From Spirochaeta lutea (GTDB lineage: Bacteria; Spirochaetota; Spirochaetia; DSM-27196; Salinispiraceae): a stretch of DNA of 64,000 nt. The notes beneath the pieces are model-generated. The model made no database searches. It was given only the letters and a program-made list of their open reading frames with translations, and was not told the origin of the DNA. The stretch spans positions 1 through 64,000 of the forward strand of contig NZ_JNUP01000064.1 of the NCBI RefSeq assembly GCF_000758165.1, read 5' to 3'. The position numbers and the translations under genes are program-made. This document shows positions 25,239 to 33,719 of this stretch, piece after piece; within the stretch, counting starts at the first letter, position 1; every line of letters begins with the position of its first letter.

Positions 25239-25790
25239 ATGGATGAACCGAAATACATCCAGATCGACGATGCGAGTCCGTTATTGGACAAATCGGACAT
25301 GTACTACAAGGAGTTTCCCTCGGATTTCCGGCAGATCCGGTATTTTACCCTGCTGATCGTCCAAAAGGCTCCTGCGGCTATCCGGGAGATCAACCTCCTG
25401 GAACAGCAGATCAGCGAGGTTATTAAAAATGCGGTTAAACACGGAAACGCCTCGGATCCTTCCAAGACGGTGCAGGTGTGGTACCGTTTTACCGAGGATG
25501 AGGCGCGGATCATCGTTAAGGATGAGGGAGGGGGATTCCAGGGCATTGAGGAATGGAATGAATTCAATCGAAAACGCCTGGAGTGCATTACCCAGGAAAA
25601 TTTCGAGGAGATGATCAGGTATGTCAGCTACCGCACACCCCATTCCCAAGCCGACGACGGGGGAAACGCCCTCTTCGCTGCCGTGGAATTCTGGAACGGC
25701 GGCTATGTTTTCACATCCCGGCGGAATTGTGTCGCTGCCCAGCGCCGGTACCCAAAGAATCACATGGTAATGCCCGGTCGGGGAGCCTAA
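25239..25790 (+). CDS. RsbW/SpoIIAB-like anti-sigma factor kinase (GHKL ATPase)
   Basis: 183 residues. N-box EQQISEVIKNAVKHGN, G1 box VKDEGGGFQ and G2-like DDGGNALFAAVEFW identify a HATPase_c domain of the anti-sigma kinase type. It has an N-terminal extension of ~30 residues and a C-terminal Arg-rich tail. A long insertion (EEWNEFNRKRLECITQENFEEMIRYVSYRTPHSQ) lies between G1 and G2 where RsbW has a short lid. It phosphorylates the STAS antagonist and binds a sigma factor; no sigma gene is in the window. AAAGGAG precedes the ATG. Confidence 0.88.
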   Translation: MDEPKYIQIDDASPLLDKSDMYYKEFPSDFRQIRYFTLLIVQKAPAAIREINLLEQQISEVIKNAVKHGNASDPSKTVQVWYRFTEDEARIIVKDEGGGFQGIEEWNEFNRKRLECITQENFEEMIRYVSYRTPHSQADDGGNALFAAVEFWNGGYVFTSRRNCVAAQRRYPKNHMVMPGRGA

Positions 25791-25818
25791 AACCAGAACC
25801 GGAGCAGCCTTCCGAACG

Positions 25819-25877
25819 GGGTATTTGCAGCCAGGGTAGTCAGGCTGCAGGTACCCAGCCGGCGTCCCGAAAGGGAC
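25819..25877 (+). other. Structured gap between the RsbW-like and CBS-SpoIIE genes
   Basis: Two adjacent hairpins: GGGTA..GCAGCC (25819-25832) pairing with GGCTGC..TACCC (25843-25856), and GTCCC-GAAA-GGGAC (25864-25877) with a GNRA tetraloop. There is no T-run, so it is not a standard terminator. The 182-base gap holds no ORF. It may be an mRNA-processing or stability element that sets the ratio of kinase to phosphatase; it matches no riboswitch consensus I know. Confidence 0.45.
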
Positions 25878-25972
25878 CGCAGGGGGTGTCATGAGGAATA
25901 ATCCATCCCGGCACCCTTGCCTGTTTGCATGAAAGCCATCATTATTAAAGCAGACCCCAGTGGGAGAAGACT

Positions 25973-27211
25973 ATGCAGGATATTGACGATATTATGCGTT
26001 CCTTAGAGGATAAAACACCGCCCCAAATTGATGTACCCGAAGAGCCTAAGAAGGTTCTCCGCCTAGCTCGGAGCATTAAGGATCCCGGCGAAACCATCGC
26101 AAAGCTGGTGAATAACCGCTGGTACGTGGGGGCCGGGGCAAATCTCCTGGAGCTGGCGGACGATCTGACCACCTTTCCGGATATTCAGGCCGTGGGGGTG
26201 GTGGATGAAGACGACAAGGTTCTCGGGGTAATAGTCCGGCGGGATCTCTTCGATCTACTGGGCAGACCCTTCGGCCGGGACGTCATGCGCCGGGAGTTAG
26301 CATCCCGGGTGGCCCAGTCAACCCAGAGCTTCTACCATGATACCAACATTTTTTCCGTCAGCGAGAGCCTGAGCAAGGTGGACCATAGCGGGGAAGTCCA
26401 GTTTTTTCCTCTGAAAACCGGAACCGGGGAGTTTGTAGGGACCTTCAGCTCCCAGGACTTACTCATTTATCTGTCCCGGATTACCCAGAACGATATCGCC
26501 CTGGCCCGGAGCATCCAAAGCAGGATTGTAAAAGAGTTTAGTTACCACGAGGACGAGCATCTGGAGTTTGCCGGGTCCAGTACCATGGCGAAGGGTGTTG
26601 GGGGTGATTTTTATGCCGAGGCGCTCATTCAAGAGAACCGCTGGATGCATTGTCTCTGCGATGTATCAGGAAAGGGCATGGCAGCCTCCCTGGTAACCAC
26701 CGCATTATGGGGTTCCCTCCGGACCTTTGATTACCGCCGGGGAATCGGCTCCCTTATTAAGACCCTGAACCAGGTGTTTATTTCCACCTTCGAGCTGGAA
26801 AAATATGTCACCGGAATTTTTGCAGATATCAACGCCGCCACAGGAACCCTGCTCCTGGCAGATATGGGCCACGGCTTCTCCTTCCTTCTCCGGAATAAGC
26901 AGCTCCTGAAGATGAAGGCCGGTGCTTCAAACATGCCCATCGGTGTGGTTCATGATTTGCGGCCCGAGATCAGCCGGTACCAGCTTGAACCCGGGGATTT
27001 ACTGCTGTTTGTTACTGATGGAATCATTGAGCAGACTAACGAGATTGGCGAAGAGTTCGGCCTGGGACGGATTAAGCAGTTCCTCATGGAATCCACCAGC
27101 AAAAGTCTGAAAACTCAGAGAATTGAACTCATGGAGCGGTTCCACAGTTTTCGTAAACAGACCCCGCTCCACGATGATGTTACCTTCCTCATGATCCGCT
27201 ACAAGGGATAG
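25973..27211 (+). CDS. CBS-domain SpoIIE (PP2C) serine phosphatase
   Basis: 412 residues, soluble. N-terminal ~35 residues, then a CBS-like sensory pair (~55-170: FPDIQAVGVVDEDDKVLGVIVRRDLFDLLG and FSVSESLSKV...FVGTFSSQDLLIYLS), then SpoIIE phosphatase (~185-412: LCDVSGKGMAASLVTTALWG, MGHGFSFLL, LLLFVTDGIIEQTN, LHDDVTFLMI). CBS domains sense adenine nucleotides, so this one may report energy state while the GAF phosphatase at 23014 reports a membrane signal, both acting on the same STAS protein. GGGAG lies 8 bases before the ATG. Confidence 0.92.
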   Translation: MQDIDDIMRSLEDKTPPQIDVPEEPKKVLRLARSIKDPGETIAKLVNNRWYVGAGANLLELADDLTTFPDIQAVGVVDEDDKVLGVIVRRDLFDLLGRPFGRDVMRRELASRVAQSTQSFYHDTNIFSVSESLSKVDHSGEVQFFPLKTGTGEFVGTFSSQDLLIYLSRITQNDIALARSIQSRIVKEFSYHEDEHLEFAGSSTMAKGVGGDFYAEALIQENRWMHCLCDVSGKGMAASLVTTALWGSLRTFDYRRGIGSLIKTLNQVFISTFELEKYVTGIFADINAATGTLLLADMGHGFSFLLRNKQLLKMKAGASNMPIGVVHDLRPEISRYQLEPGDLLLFVTDGIIEQTNEIGEEFGLGRIKQFLMESTSKSLKTQRIELMERFHSFRKQTPLHDDVTFLMIRYKG

Positions 27212-27222
27212 GCGGTCCGAAG

Positions 27223-27360
27223 AGCCGGAGGGCTGGGAGCTGGGAAGCCGGAGGGCTGGGAGCTGCCGTTCCATCCTCCGCTTTGCCTGCCGGCCGGGTA
27301 CGTCGGCGCATTGGGTACGTCGGCGCATTGGGTACATCGGCGCATTGGGTGCATCGGCAC
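27223..27360. repeat. Two tandem repeat tracts in the gap after the CBS-SpoIIE gene
   Basis: First tract: AGCCGGAGGGCTGGGAGCTG twice (27223-27242 and 27246-27265). Second tract: about 3.8 copies of a 17-base unit GGTACGTCGGCGCATTG at 27297-27360, the later units carrying single changes. The 208-base gap 27212-27419 holds no gene. Tandem copies like this vary in number between strains. Confidence 0.9.
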
Positions 27361-27419
27361 GGCGCTGGCGGCGACCCATACTGCGGGTATCCGCCTCGGC
27401 AGAGGTTTGACCACCCGCT

Positions 27420-29078
27420 CTACCGGCTCAAAACCTCAAAGTCTGTGAACTCAGCCCGGCCGAGGGCTCGCAGGGATGTTTGGACGCCCCGGTTAACCCC
27501 GAACCAGGTCTTGTAGCGAACCTTTTCCTCACCGTTCACACTCAAGGTGATATAATCAAACTCAGGCTCGTAGAGAACCTCCAGATCCAAGTATCCGGAT
27601 ATGGGCTCCTGAATGGCCGCATGGAGAACCCGCTCCATATCTACATCATCTCTGGACCGGTAGACCTCGAGATAGGTCCGGTTGTTTCCATACACCTCCG
27701 GATCCCGGGTCAGCCACACCAGCAAACCCTCCCCGAATCCGTACCCCCGGGCCTCGGAGTTCTCGGTAAATAGATGCAGACCATACCCCACCCAATCGGG
27801 ATCCAAACTCCGACCCCGCAGACGGTAGAGTAATGCTTGATTATCCTGGTTCAACCGGAAATCGTACCGGGCAAAATACTGATCAGGATCGGACTGTACC
27901 ACCCCGTTCCTTGAGGCTGAGGGTGTTGCCGTATTCCAGGTACCCATGGCCGGAGTCCCCGACTCAAAACCCCTGAGCAGGGTTTGGGTAAACTCGCCCT
28001 TTACTACCCCAAGATATCCCTCAGCACCGAAGCGGGTAATAAGCTGGTTCTCAAGATCGTTACGGCTCTGGGTCATGTCCCTGAGCTGGTCCCGGAGAGA
28101 TGCTATCTCCCTGGCTAGCTCCTGCCCCGCAGCCCGAAGATCTTGCCCCTCTTCCGCAGCTTCGCGTAAGTCTGTAGCCGTTTTTCGAAGCTCTTGTATC
28201 TCAGCCTTCAGGGCATCTACCTGGAATTCCAGGGCGGCAACCTGAGCGCGGAACTGTTCTTCATCTATTGAGTTGCCGGCTCCTGCCGCTCCGTCATCAG
28301 GGGCTGCATCCGGGTCATCATCGGACCTGGCAGCCAGTGCCTCCGCCAGGGAGGCCCGGACCTGAACAAGTTCTTTCTCAAGAGAAAGGTTTTCGTCCTC
28401 CAGCTGTTCAATCTGCATCCGGGCATCGGCAAGGGTCTGCTCAGCGGTAGAAGCCTGGCCGGTCAGCTCGTCTACCCTGCCCTCAAGATCGGTGACCTGG
28501 GAAGATAGCCGATTGCGATCGTTCTGGGCGGTCTGGAGATCATCCAAGGCATGGTCCCGCTGATCCCTAACCTCATTATAACTGTCCTTTAGCACAAATC
28601 CTGCATCGTTTAAAACCCGAGCCAGAGAGGTACCAATAATCGACCCGGTACTCAACATATCCGGGACCCCCAAGATCATATCCGGACCAAGTGACAATTC
28701 AGCCCGATAGGGTTTCCCATCCACTAAGATGCCGTCGATAGCTACCCGCGAGTCATCCAAGGCCTCCAATCGGGCGAAGTCCAGGATTACATCCGAAGGA
28801 AAAACCGCATCCTCCTGAGAAAACACCTGACCGAGCTGCCATTCGCCCTCAGCATTCTTGCGGAACAACAACGAAACGCTCTGGCCTTGAATACCCACAT
28901 TCCGGAAGAAAAAGGCTGAAGGACCGGCAAAACTCACCCGGGTCTGGGAAAAATCGAAAGTAGTAAGATCCACCGACTCTGTTTCGAGTTCCTGGGCTGC
29001 AACCCTGTTCGCTAGCCCGAGAACCCCCACCATCAACAGGAGTAAGATCAAAACGTTTTTCTTTCTGCGGCTGCCCAT
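27420..29078 (-). CDS. Secreted coiled-coil protein with C-terminal beta (lectin-like) domain
   Basis: 552 residues. Signal peptide NVLILLLLMVGVLGLANRVAAQ, cleaved near residue 28. A beta-rich N-terminal part (~30-140) precedes a coiled coil (~155-330: heptad-rich DLQTAQNDRNRLSSQVTDLE, LEKELVQVRASLAEAL, LEFQVDALKAEIQELRKTA) with an Asp/Ala/Gly-rich break near 245. The C-terminal ~190 residues (GFESGTPAMGTWNTATPSAS...YFARYDFRL, GYGFGEGLLVWLTRD, YLDLEVLYEPEFDYITLSVNGEEKVRYKTWFG) look like a jelly-roll/concanavalin-like carbohydrate-binding fold. AGGAGG precedes the ATG. Likely periplasmic or surface; ligand unknown. Confidence 0.75.
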   Translation of the reverse strand: MGSRRKKNVLILLLLMVGVLGLANRVAAQELETESVDLTTFDFSQTRVSFAGPSAFFFRNVGIQGQSVSLLFRKNAEGEWQLGQVFSQEDAVFPSDVILDFARLEALDDSRVAIDGILVDGKPYRAELSLGPDMILGVPDMLSTGSIIGTSLARVLNDAGFVLKDSYNEVRDQRDHALDDLQTAQNDRNRLSSQVTDLEGRVDELTGQASTAEQTLADARMQIEQLEDENLSLEKELVQVRASLAEALAARSDDDPDAAPDDGAAGAGNSIDEEQFRAQVAALEFQVDALKAEIQELRKTATDLREAAEEGQDLRAAGQELAREIASLRDQLRDMTQSRNDLENQLITRFGAEGYLGVVKGEFTQTLLRGFESGTPAMGTWNTATPSASRNGVVQSDPDQYFARYDFRLNQDNQALLYRLRGRSLDPDWVGYGLHLFTENSEARGYGFGEGLLVWLTRDPEVYGNNRTYLEVYRSRDDVDMERVLHAAIQEPISGYLDLEVLYEPEFDYITLSVNGEEKVRYKTWFGVNRGVQTSLRALGRAEFTDFEVLSR

Positions 29079-29182
29079 TATTTCCTCCTATAGCTCTAGT
29101 CTATGTCGGCATCCCGAGGGTCCTACTTAAAGGATTGTTGAATATCCAACCCCGGAGCATTACAATTGTCCAGGAGGCCGTG

Positions 29183-30283
29183 ATGAACATCGGAGTACCC
29201 AGAGAAATAAAAAACCATGAATATCGGGTAGGCTTAACCCCCGACTCTGTCAAGAGTTACGTCCAGCGTGGTCACCACGTAGCCATAGAAACCCAAGCAG
29301 GCGTCGGATCAGGGCACAGCGATGAAGAATACCGCAAGGCTGGAGCCCAAATAGCTAGCGGTCCGGAGGAGATTTGGACCGGTGCGGATATGATCATCAA
29401 GGTAAAAGAACCATTGGAATCTGAGTACCAGTACTTCAGGGAAGGGTTAATCCTTTTCACCTACCTGCACCTGGCTGCAAACAAGCCCCTCACCCAGGCC
29501 CTCATGGACAGCGGCGTAACAGCCATAGCATACGAAACCATTGAGTTACCCGACGGCCGCCTACCCTGTCTCACCCCTATGAGCGAGATTGCCGGCCGCT
29601 TGAGTATTCAGGAAGGCGCAAAGTACCTGGAAAAGTCCTTCGGCGGCCGGGGCATCCTGCTCGGCGGCGTACCGGGAGTCCACAGGGGCTCTGTTACCAT
29701 ACTCGGGGGCGGAACCGTAGGAACCAATGCATGCAAGATTGCCGTCGGCATCGGGGCTAACGTCACGATTCTTGACATTAACCCCCGCCGGCTCGCCTAC
29801 CTGGACGATATCTTCGGCAGCTCCATCACCACCCTCTATGCCACCGAGGCCAACATCCACCAGGCAGCCGCAGATGCCGACATTCTGGTGGGAGCGGTAC
29901 TCATTCCCGGAAAAGCAGCCCCGAAACTCATAACCCGGGACATCATCCAAACCATGCGCCCCGGTGCGGTTCTCGTAGACGTTGCTGTAGACCAGGGCGG
30001 TTGCGCCCAGACCAGCCGCCCCACCACCCATGACGACCCCATTTTCATTGTGGATAATGTCGTGCACTACTGTGTTGCCAACATGCCCGGCGCGGTGGCC
30101 TACACCTCAACCCAGGCACTCACCTCGGTAACCCTGCCCTACGGGCTTTCCCTTGCAGATCACGGGGTAGCCCAGAGTGTTTCCCGGAAGCCCGATCTCG
30201 CCCTCGGCCTAAACATCTACCAGGGAGAATGCGTCAACCAGGCAGTGGCCCAAAGCCTTGATCTTCCCTGGAAGGAGCTATAA
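29183..30283 (+). CDS. ald: Alanine dehydrogenase
   Basis: 366 residues from ATG 29183 (AGGAGG upstream). Family features: [20 protein letters not shown], catalytic Lys in [12 protein letters not shown], a His in [11 protein letters not shown], the NAD-binding [26 protein letters not shown], and [21 protein letters not shown]. It interconverts L-alanine and pyruvate with NAD(H) and ammonia. It is followed after 3 bases by an HPt gene, a receiver gene and a peptide-binding protein gene; alanine catabolism could use peptides imported by that protein, but the phosphorelay link is unexplained. Confidence 0.97.
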   Translation: MNIGVPREIKNHEYRVGLTPDSVKSYVQRGHHVAIETQAGVGSGHSDEEYRKAGAQIASGPEEIWTGADMIIKVKEPLESEYQYFREGLILFTYLHLAANKPLTQALMDSGVTAIAYETIELPDGRLPCLTPMSEIAGRLSIQEGAKYLEKSFGGRGILLGGVPGVHRGSVTILGGGTVGTNACKIAVGIGANVTILDINPRRLAYLDDIFGSSITTLYATEANIHQAAADADILVGAVLIPGKAAPKLITRDIIQTMRPGAVLVDVAVDQGGCAQTSRPTTHDDPIFIVDNVVHYCVANMPGAVAYTSTQALTSVTLPYGLSLADHGVAQSVSRKPDLALGLNIYQGECVNQAVAQSLDLPWKEL

Positions 30284-30286
30284 CCC

Positions 30287-31024
30287 ATGGCAGAATTTCC
30301 TCATACAATCCTTCAGGAAAGCTTCTCCTTCCTGGTCTTCAACCAGGACACCCCCCCTGACGCCCTGACCTGGCAGTATGAAGATCCATCCCGATTCCAG
30401 ATCACCTGCGATCAGAGCAGTATTCAGCGTCTTCTGCTGCTCTGGCTGGAAGCCTGCTTCAAGCTCCGGGACACCCTGGAAGTCACCATAAGTCTCCGGG
30501 AAAACCCCCTTCCCGGCGTACCCTATGGAATAGCCTTTCGGACTAGTCAGGTTGATTCCAATGCCGTCGCAACGATCATCGAATCCGAACCCGGGATCAA
30601 AGAACTCCTAGCAGCCCGGCGCCTGGAACTAGTGGACCACGGCATCCTGTTTCCAGTCCAGGAGGTTTCCCGCAGTCAGAAGGATCAGCCCCTGGACCTA
30701 ACACAGCTCCACGGGAAATTCGAAGACCCCGCAGACGCCCAACTGCTTCTGGAACTCTTCATGCAGCACACACCGGTCCGGATCCTCCAGCTGGAAGACG
30801 CCTTATCTGCAGACAATTCCCGAGAGGCTCACCGACTGGCCCACTCCATCAAGGGAGGAGCCCTCAACATTTGTGCTGCGGATCTGGCAGAAACTGCAAA
30901 AACCCTGGAAGTTGAGCTAAAAACCCGGGGCTGTACTCCAAAAACCGTTGAATTATTATCTACACTGAAGAAACGCTACGGATTGGTCGATACCTATTGG
31001 AACAGCCTAGAGGGGGAGCAGTAG
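30287..31024 (+). CDS. HPt phosphotransfer protein with degenerate kinase ATPase-like N-terminus
   Basis: 245 residues. C-terminal HPt domain (~145-240) with phosphoacceptor His186 in AHRLAHSIKGGALNI. Residues ~35-130 look like an eroded histidine-kinase ATPase domain: CDQSSIQRLLLLWLEACFKL at the N-box position and LLAARRLELVDHGILFPVQ at the place of the last kinase motif, but no Asn of the N-box, no D-x-G-x-G and no glycine lid. It probably cannot bind ATP and may serve as a docking module. It lies one base before a lone receiver gene, the obvious partner. Confidence 0.82.
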   Translation: MAEFPHTILQESFSFLVFNQDTPPDALTWQYEDPSRFQITCDQSSIQRLLLLWLEACFKLRDTLEVTISLRENPLPGVPYGIAFRTSQVDSNAVATIIESEPGIKELLAARRLELVDHGILFPVQEVSRSQKDQPLDLTQLHGKFEDPADAQLLLELFMQHTPVRILQLEDALSADNSREAHRLAHSIKGGALNICAADLAETAKTLEVELKTRGCTPKTVELLSTLKKRYGLVDTYWNSLEGEQ

Positions 31025-31025
31025 C

Positions 31026-31379
31026 ATGGCTAACCAGCGCGTTCTTTATGCGGAAGACGAGGTAACCAACCGTCGGCTTCTACAAATCCAGTTACAACGA
31101 AACGGAATCACCTGCGACCTGGCCTCGGACGGTATTCAAGCTCTAGAGCTGTACCGAAATGAGTCCTACGGTGTTATTATCTTAGATCAATACATGCCCG
31201 GCATGAACGGCGATCAGGTTGCCCGGGAAATACTCCGGGACAACCCCGAAGCGGTTCTGATTGCCATTACCAGCGATGACTCGGAGCTCCAGAGCCTGGA
31301 GCAGGCCGGATTTAGGGAGGTCTTTATCAAACCTCTCCGAGGCAAGGAGTACATCGAGATTATCAAAAGCTATCTCTAA
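31026..31379 (+). CDS. Single-domain response regulator (receiver)
   Basis: 117 residues, complete CheY-like fold: acidic pair E10-D11, phosphoacceptor D54 in VIILDQYMPGMNG, a Thr in LIAITSDDSE and Lys in EVFIKPLRG. No output domain, so it acts by protein contact or as a phosphate shuttle. It lies one base behind the HPt gene and 13 bases before the peptide-binding protein gene. Confidence 0.95.
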   Translation: MANQRVLYAEDEVTNRRLLQIQLQRNGITCDLASDGIQALELYRNESYGVIILDQYMPGMNGDQVAREILRDNPEAVLIAITSDDSELQSLEQAGFREVFIKPLRGKEYIEIIKSYL

Positions 31380-31392
31380 ATTAGGATGCGCC

Positions 31393-32976
31393 ATGAGAAA
31401 ATATATCCTCCCCCTTTTGTTTGTTCTGATCTATGGCTTCCTTTCAGCAGCCTTGGGAGCAGCAACCCACGATGATGAGTACGTGGTCGTGTTAGGCCCA
31501 AGTTCTATTGAATGGAACCCTCTCTATACTTACTCCACCACCGAAGCCCAGCTGTACACCGCCGTATACGAGGGGCTGGTAGTCTACGATCCCCGCACCC
31601 TGCAACCCAGACCCGGGGTAGCCTCCCGGTGGAGTATCAGCGAAGATAAACGCAGCTACACCTTCCACCTGCGCAAGGATGCTCGGTATCAGGACGGAAG
31701 TCCGGTAACCGCCCAGGATTTCCGGGAGACCTGGGAACTAATGCTCCGCCAGGGAAATAACAGCCCCTTCTCCTTCCTATTGGAACCCATTCAAGGGGCG
31801 GCTGATTTTCGGTTAGGACGGACAAGGGATGCAAACACCCTGGGCATAGAAACCCCAGACGACCATACCCTGGTCATCACCCTGGAAAAACCTGCAGCGC
31901 ATTTCCTCTCCATCCTCTGTCACCAGAGTCTGGTCCCCTTGCCCCAGGGCCACAGAACCGCCGAATCCTGGAACGGTTCAGACGAACTGCCCTCCAACGG
32001 CCCATACCGAATCGCTGAATACACCGATGAACACATCGTTTTTCAGAAAAACGATCAGTATTGGGATCGGGCCCGGGTACTGCTCCCCAGCATCCGGGTC
32101 CTTTTCAGGGAGGATCCCCTCAAAAATTCCCAGGAATTCAATTACGGCTCAGTCCAGTGGATCATGGATTCCTTCGACGCTGAGGCGATCCGCATCCCCG
32201 GCAGTCTGCAAATTCACCCCCAATTCAGCACCCACTACTACTTCTTCCGCTCCGCGGAGCCCCCCTGGGACGATCCATCCATACGGAAGGCCATTGCCCT
32301 CGCCCTGCCCCTTGCACAGCTCCGGTCCGAGGATGTGTACTTTGTACCCACCGCCCGGCTGGTCCCAGAAATACCCGGTTACCCGGAACCGGAAACCCTG
32401 GGTACCGCCCAGAATGCTTCGGCAGCCCGGGCCCTCTTGGCGGAAGCGGGCTACCCCCTGGGCAGGGGACTACCACCCCTCCGGGTCTTGCAGCCCGAGG
32501 GTCAGGAATCCCAACGGATCGGCACCCTGATAAAGGAGTCCCTGGAAGACACTCTGGAGCTGGAGGTAATCCTGGAAACACTTCCCTACGCCCAGTTCCA
32601 AGCCGCCCAGCGGGATGGATCCTTCACCCTCAGTACTATAAGCTGGGTAGGCGATTTCGCCGACCCCCTGACCTTTTTGAATATGTGGGTAACGGATAAT
32701 CCAGTAAACATCGGGGGATACGCAAACCCGGAGTATGAGCAGCTCCTGGATCAGGCCTCTCTACTGGAAGGGGAGGAACGCTTCACCAAGCTCTCAGAAG
32801 CCGAAAGCCTTCTGTTGACCCAGGCGGCCCTCATTCCCATCAGCCACTCACCCTCTATAAACGTTATAGACCTGGAGGAAACCGAGGGCTGGTACCCCAA
32901 TGCCCTGGACATCCATCCCTTTAAGAATATGGCCTTTGCCACCCAGCGGGCACCGTATAACGTGGTCCGCTTCTAA
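31393..32976 (+). CDS. Peptide/solute ABC transporter substrate-binding protein (SBP_bac_5)
   Basis: 527 residues from ATG 31393, which gives a signal peptide (MRKYILPLLFVLIYGFLSAALG); the longer open frame is rejected. OppA-type features: IEWNPLYTYSTTEAQLYTAVYEGLVVYDPRTLQPRPGVASRW, YTFHLRKDARYQDGSPVTAQDF, then LTISW-like FTLSTISWVGDFADPLTFLNMW. No lipobox Cys is seen, so it may be soluble in the periplasm. No permease or ATPase genes are adjacent; it must use components encoded elsewhere or act as a sensor partner of the HPt/receiver pair. Confidence 0.93.
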   Translation: MRKYILPLLFVLIYGFLSAALGAATHDDEYVVVLGPSSIEWNPLYTYSTTEAQLYTAVYEGLVVYDPRTLQPRPGVASRWSISEDKRSYTFHLRKDARYQDGSPVTAQDFRETWELMLRQGNNSPFSFLLEPIQGAADFRLGRTRDANTLGIETPDDHTLVITLEKPAAHFLSILCHQSLVPLPQGHRTAESWNGSDELPSNGPYRIAEYTDEHIVFQKNDQYWDRARVLLPSIRVLFREDPLKNSQEFNYGSVQWIMDSFDAEAIRIPGSLQIHPQFSTHYYFFRSAEPPWDDPSIRKAIALALPLAQLRSEDVYFVPTARLVPEIPGYPEPETLGTAQNASAARALLAEAGYPLGRGLPPLRVLQPEGQESQRIGTLIKESLEDTLELEVILETLPYAQFQAAQRDGSFTLSTISWVGDFADPLTFLNMWVTDNPVNIGGYANPEYEQLLDQASLLEGEERFTKLSEAESLLLTQAALIPISHSPSINVIDLEETEGWYPNALDIHPFKNMAFATQRAPYNVVRF

Positions 32977-32978
32977 CC

Positions 32979-33001
32979 CCCGAGAACCGTCAATTCTCGG
33001 G
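32979..33001 (+). terminator. Hairpin after the peptide-binding protein gene (weak terminator)
   Basis: CCCGAGAA / TTCTCGGG 8-pair perfect stem with a 7-base loop, 2 bases after the stop. No T-run follows directly, so termination may be inefficient or the stem may only protect the 3' end. Confidence 0.5.
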
Positions 33002-33009
33002 TCCGTGCT

Positions 33010-33038
33010 TTGACGAAGACCGGTTTTTTTGCTATACT
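33010..33038 (+). promoter_or_regulatory. carD promoter, predicted leaderless
   Basis: TTGACG (33010-33015), 17-base spacer, TATACT (33033-33038) with upstream TGC (extended -10), then only 9 bases to the ATG at 33048 and no Shine-Dalgarno. This is the best example of the leaderless pattern in the window. Confidence 0.8.
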
Positions 33039-33047
33039 CCCCCACCT

Positions 33048-33719
33048 ATGAGCAATCAACCCCCTAAAACCGCCTTCGCGATGAACGAACGAATAGTTTA
33101 CCCCCTTCAGGGGGTGGGTCACATCCAGGCCATTGAAGAACGGCCCTTCAGAGACAAAACAATCCTATACTATATTATTTACCTGGAAGTCTCGGATATG
33201 ACCGTCATGATTCCTGTGGATAAGGCAGAAGAAATCGGCATACGCGCTATTGTATCCCGTAAACAGGCTGAAAACGCCCTGGATATTGTCGGCCAGGAAA
33301 ATGAAGCAGCACCCACCGACTGGAAGATGCGCTACCAAATGAATCAGGAGCTCCTGAAAAAAGGCGATGTCAGCGACACAGCCTTGGTTGTTCGAACCCT
33401 CTACCACCGATCTAAGCTGAAAGAACTTCCCATCATGGAACGGAAGCTCTACGATTCAGCAAAAAAACTTCTGGTGGATGAAATAAGCCTGTCCCTCGGA
33501 CTCGAGAAACCTGAAGTGGAAAAGATCATCCATACCAAACTTGAAGCCGAGTCTAACCGGCCGGTCAAAGAAACCCCGCCCATTGATGAGGCTGACGACT
33601 TCGAGGATGAAACCTTCGATGAAGAGGTAGAAGAAACACCCGTGGTGGAGGAGCGCTCTCTGGATGACATCGTCGAGGAAGAAGAAGAGCTTGACGACTC
33701 AGACGACGAGGACGAATAA
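33048..33719 (+). CDS. carD: CarD-family RNA polymerase-binding regulator with acidic tail
   Basis: 223 residues. Residues ~12-75 form the RNAP-interacting Tudor-like domain (NERIVYPLQGVGHIQAIEERPF...YYIIYLEVSDMTVMIPVDKAEEIGIRAIVS); residues ~95-175 form the helical DNA-binding part (MNQELLKKGDVSDTALVVRTLYHRSKLKELPIMERKLYDSAKKLLVDEISLS in outline). CarD stabilises promoter open complexes. Unlike mycobacterial CarD (~160 residues), it ends in ~50 mostly Asp/Glu residues, whose DNA also encodes the start of endonuclease III in another frame. Confidence 0.93.
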   Translation: MSNQPPKTAFAMNERIVYPLQGVGHIQAIEERPFRDKTILYYIIYLEVSDMTVMIPVDKAEEIGIRAIVSRKQAENALDIVGQENEAAPTDWKMRYQMNQELLKKGDVSDTALVVRTLYHRSKLKELPIMERKLYDSAKKLLVDEISLSLGLEKPEVEKIIHTKLEAESNRPVKETPPIDEADDFEDETFDEEVEETPVVEERSLDDIVEEEEELDDSDDEDE

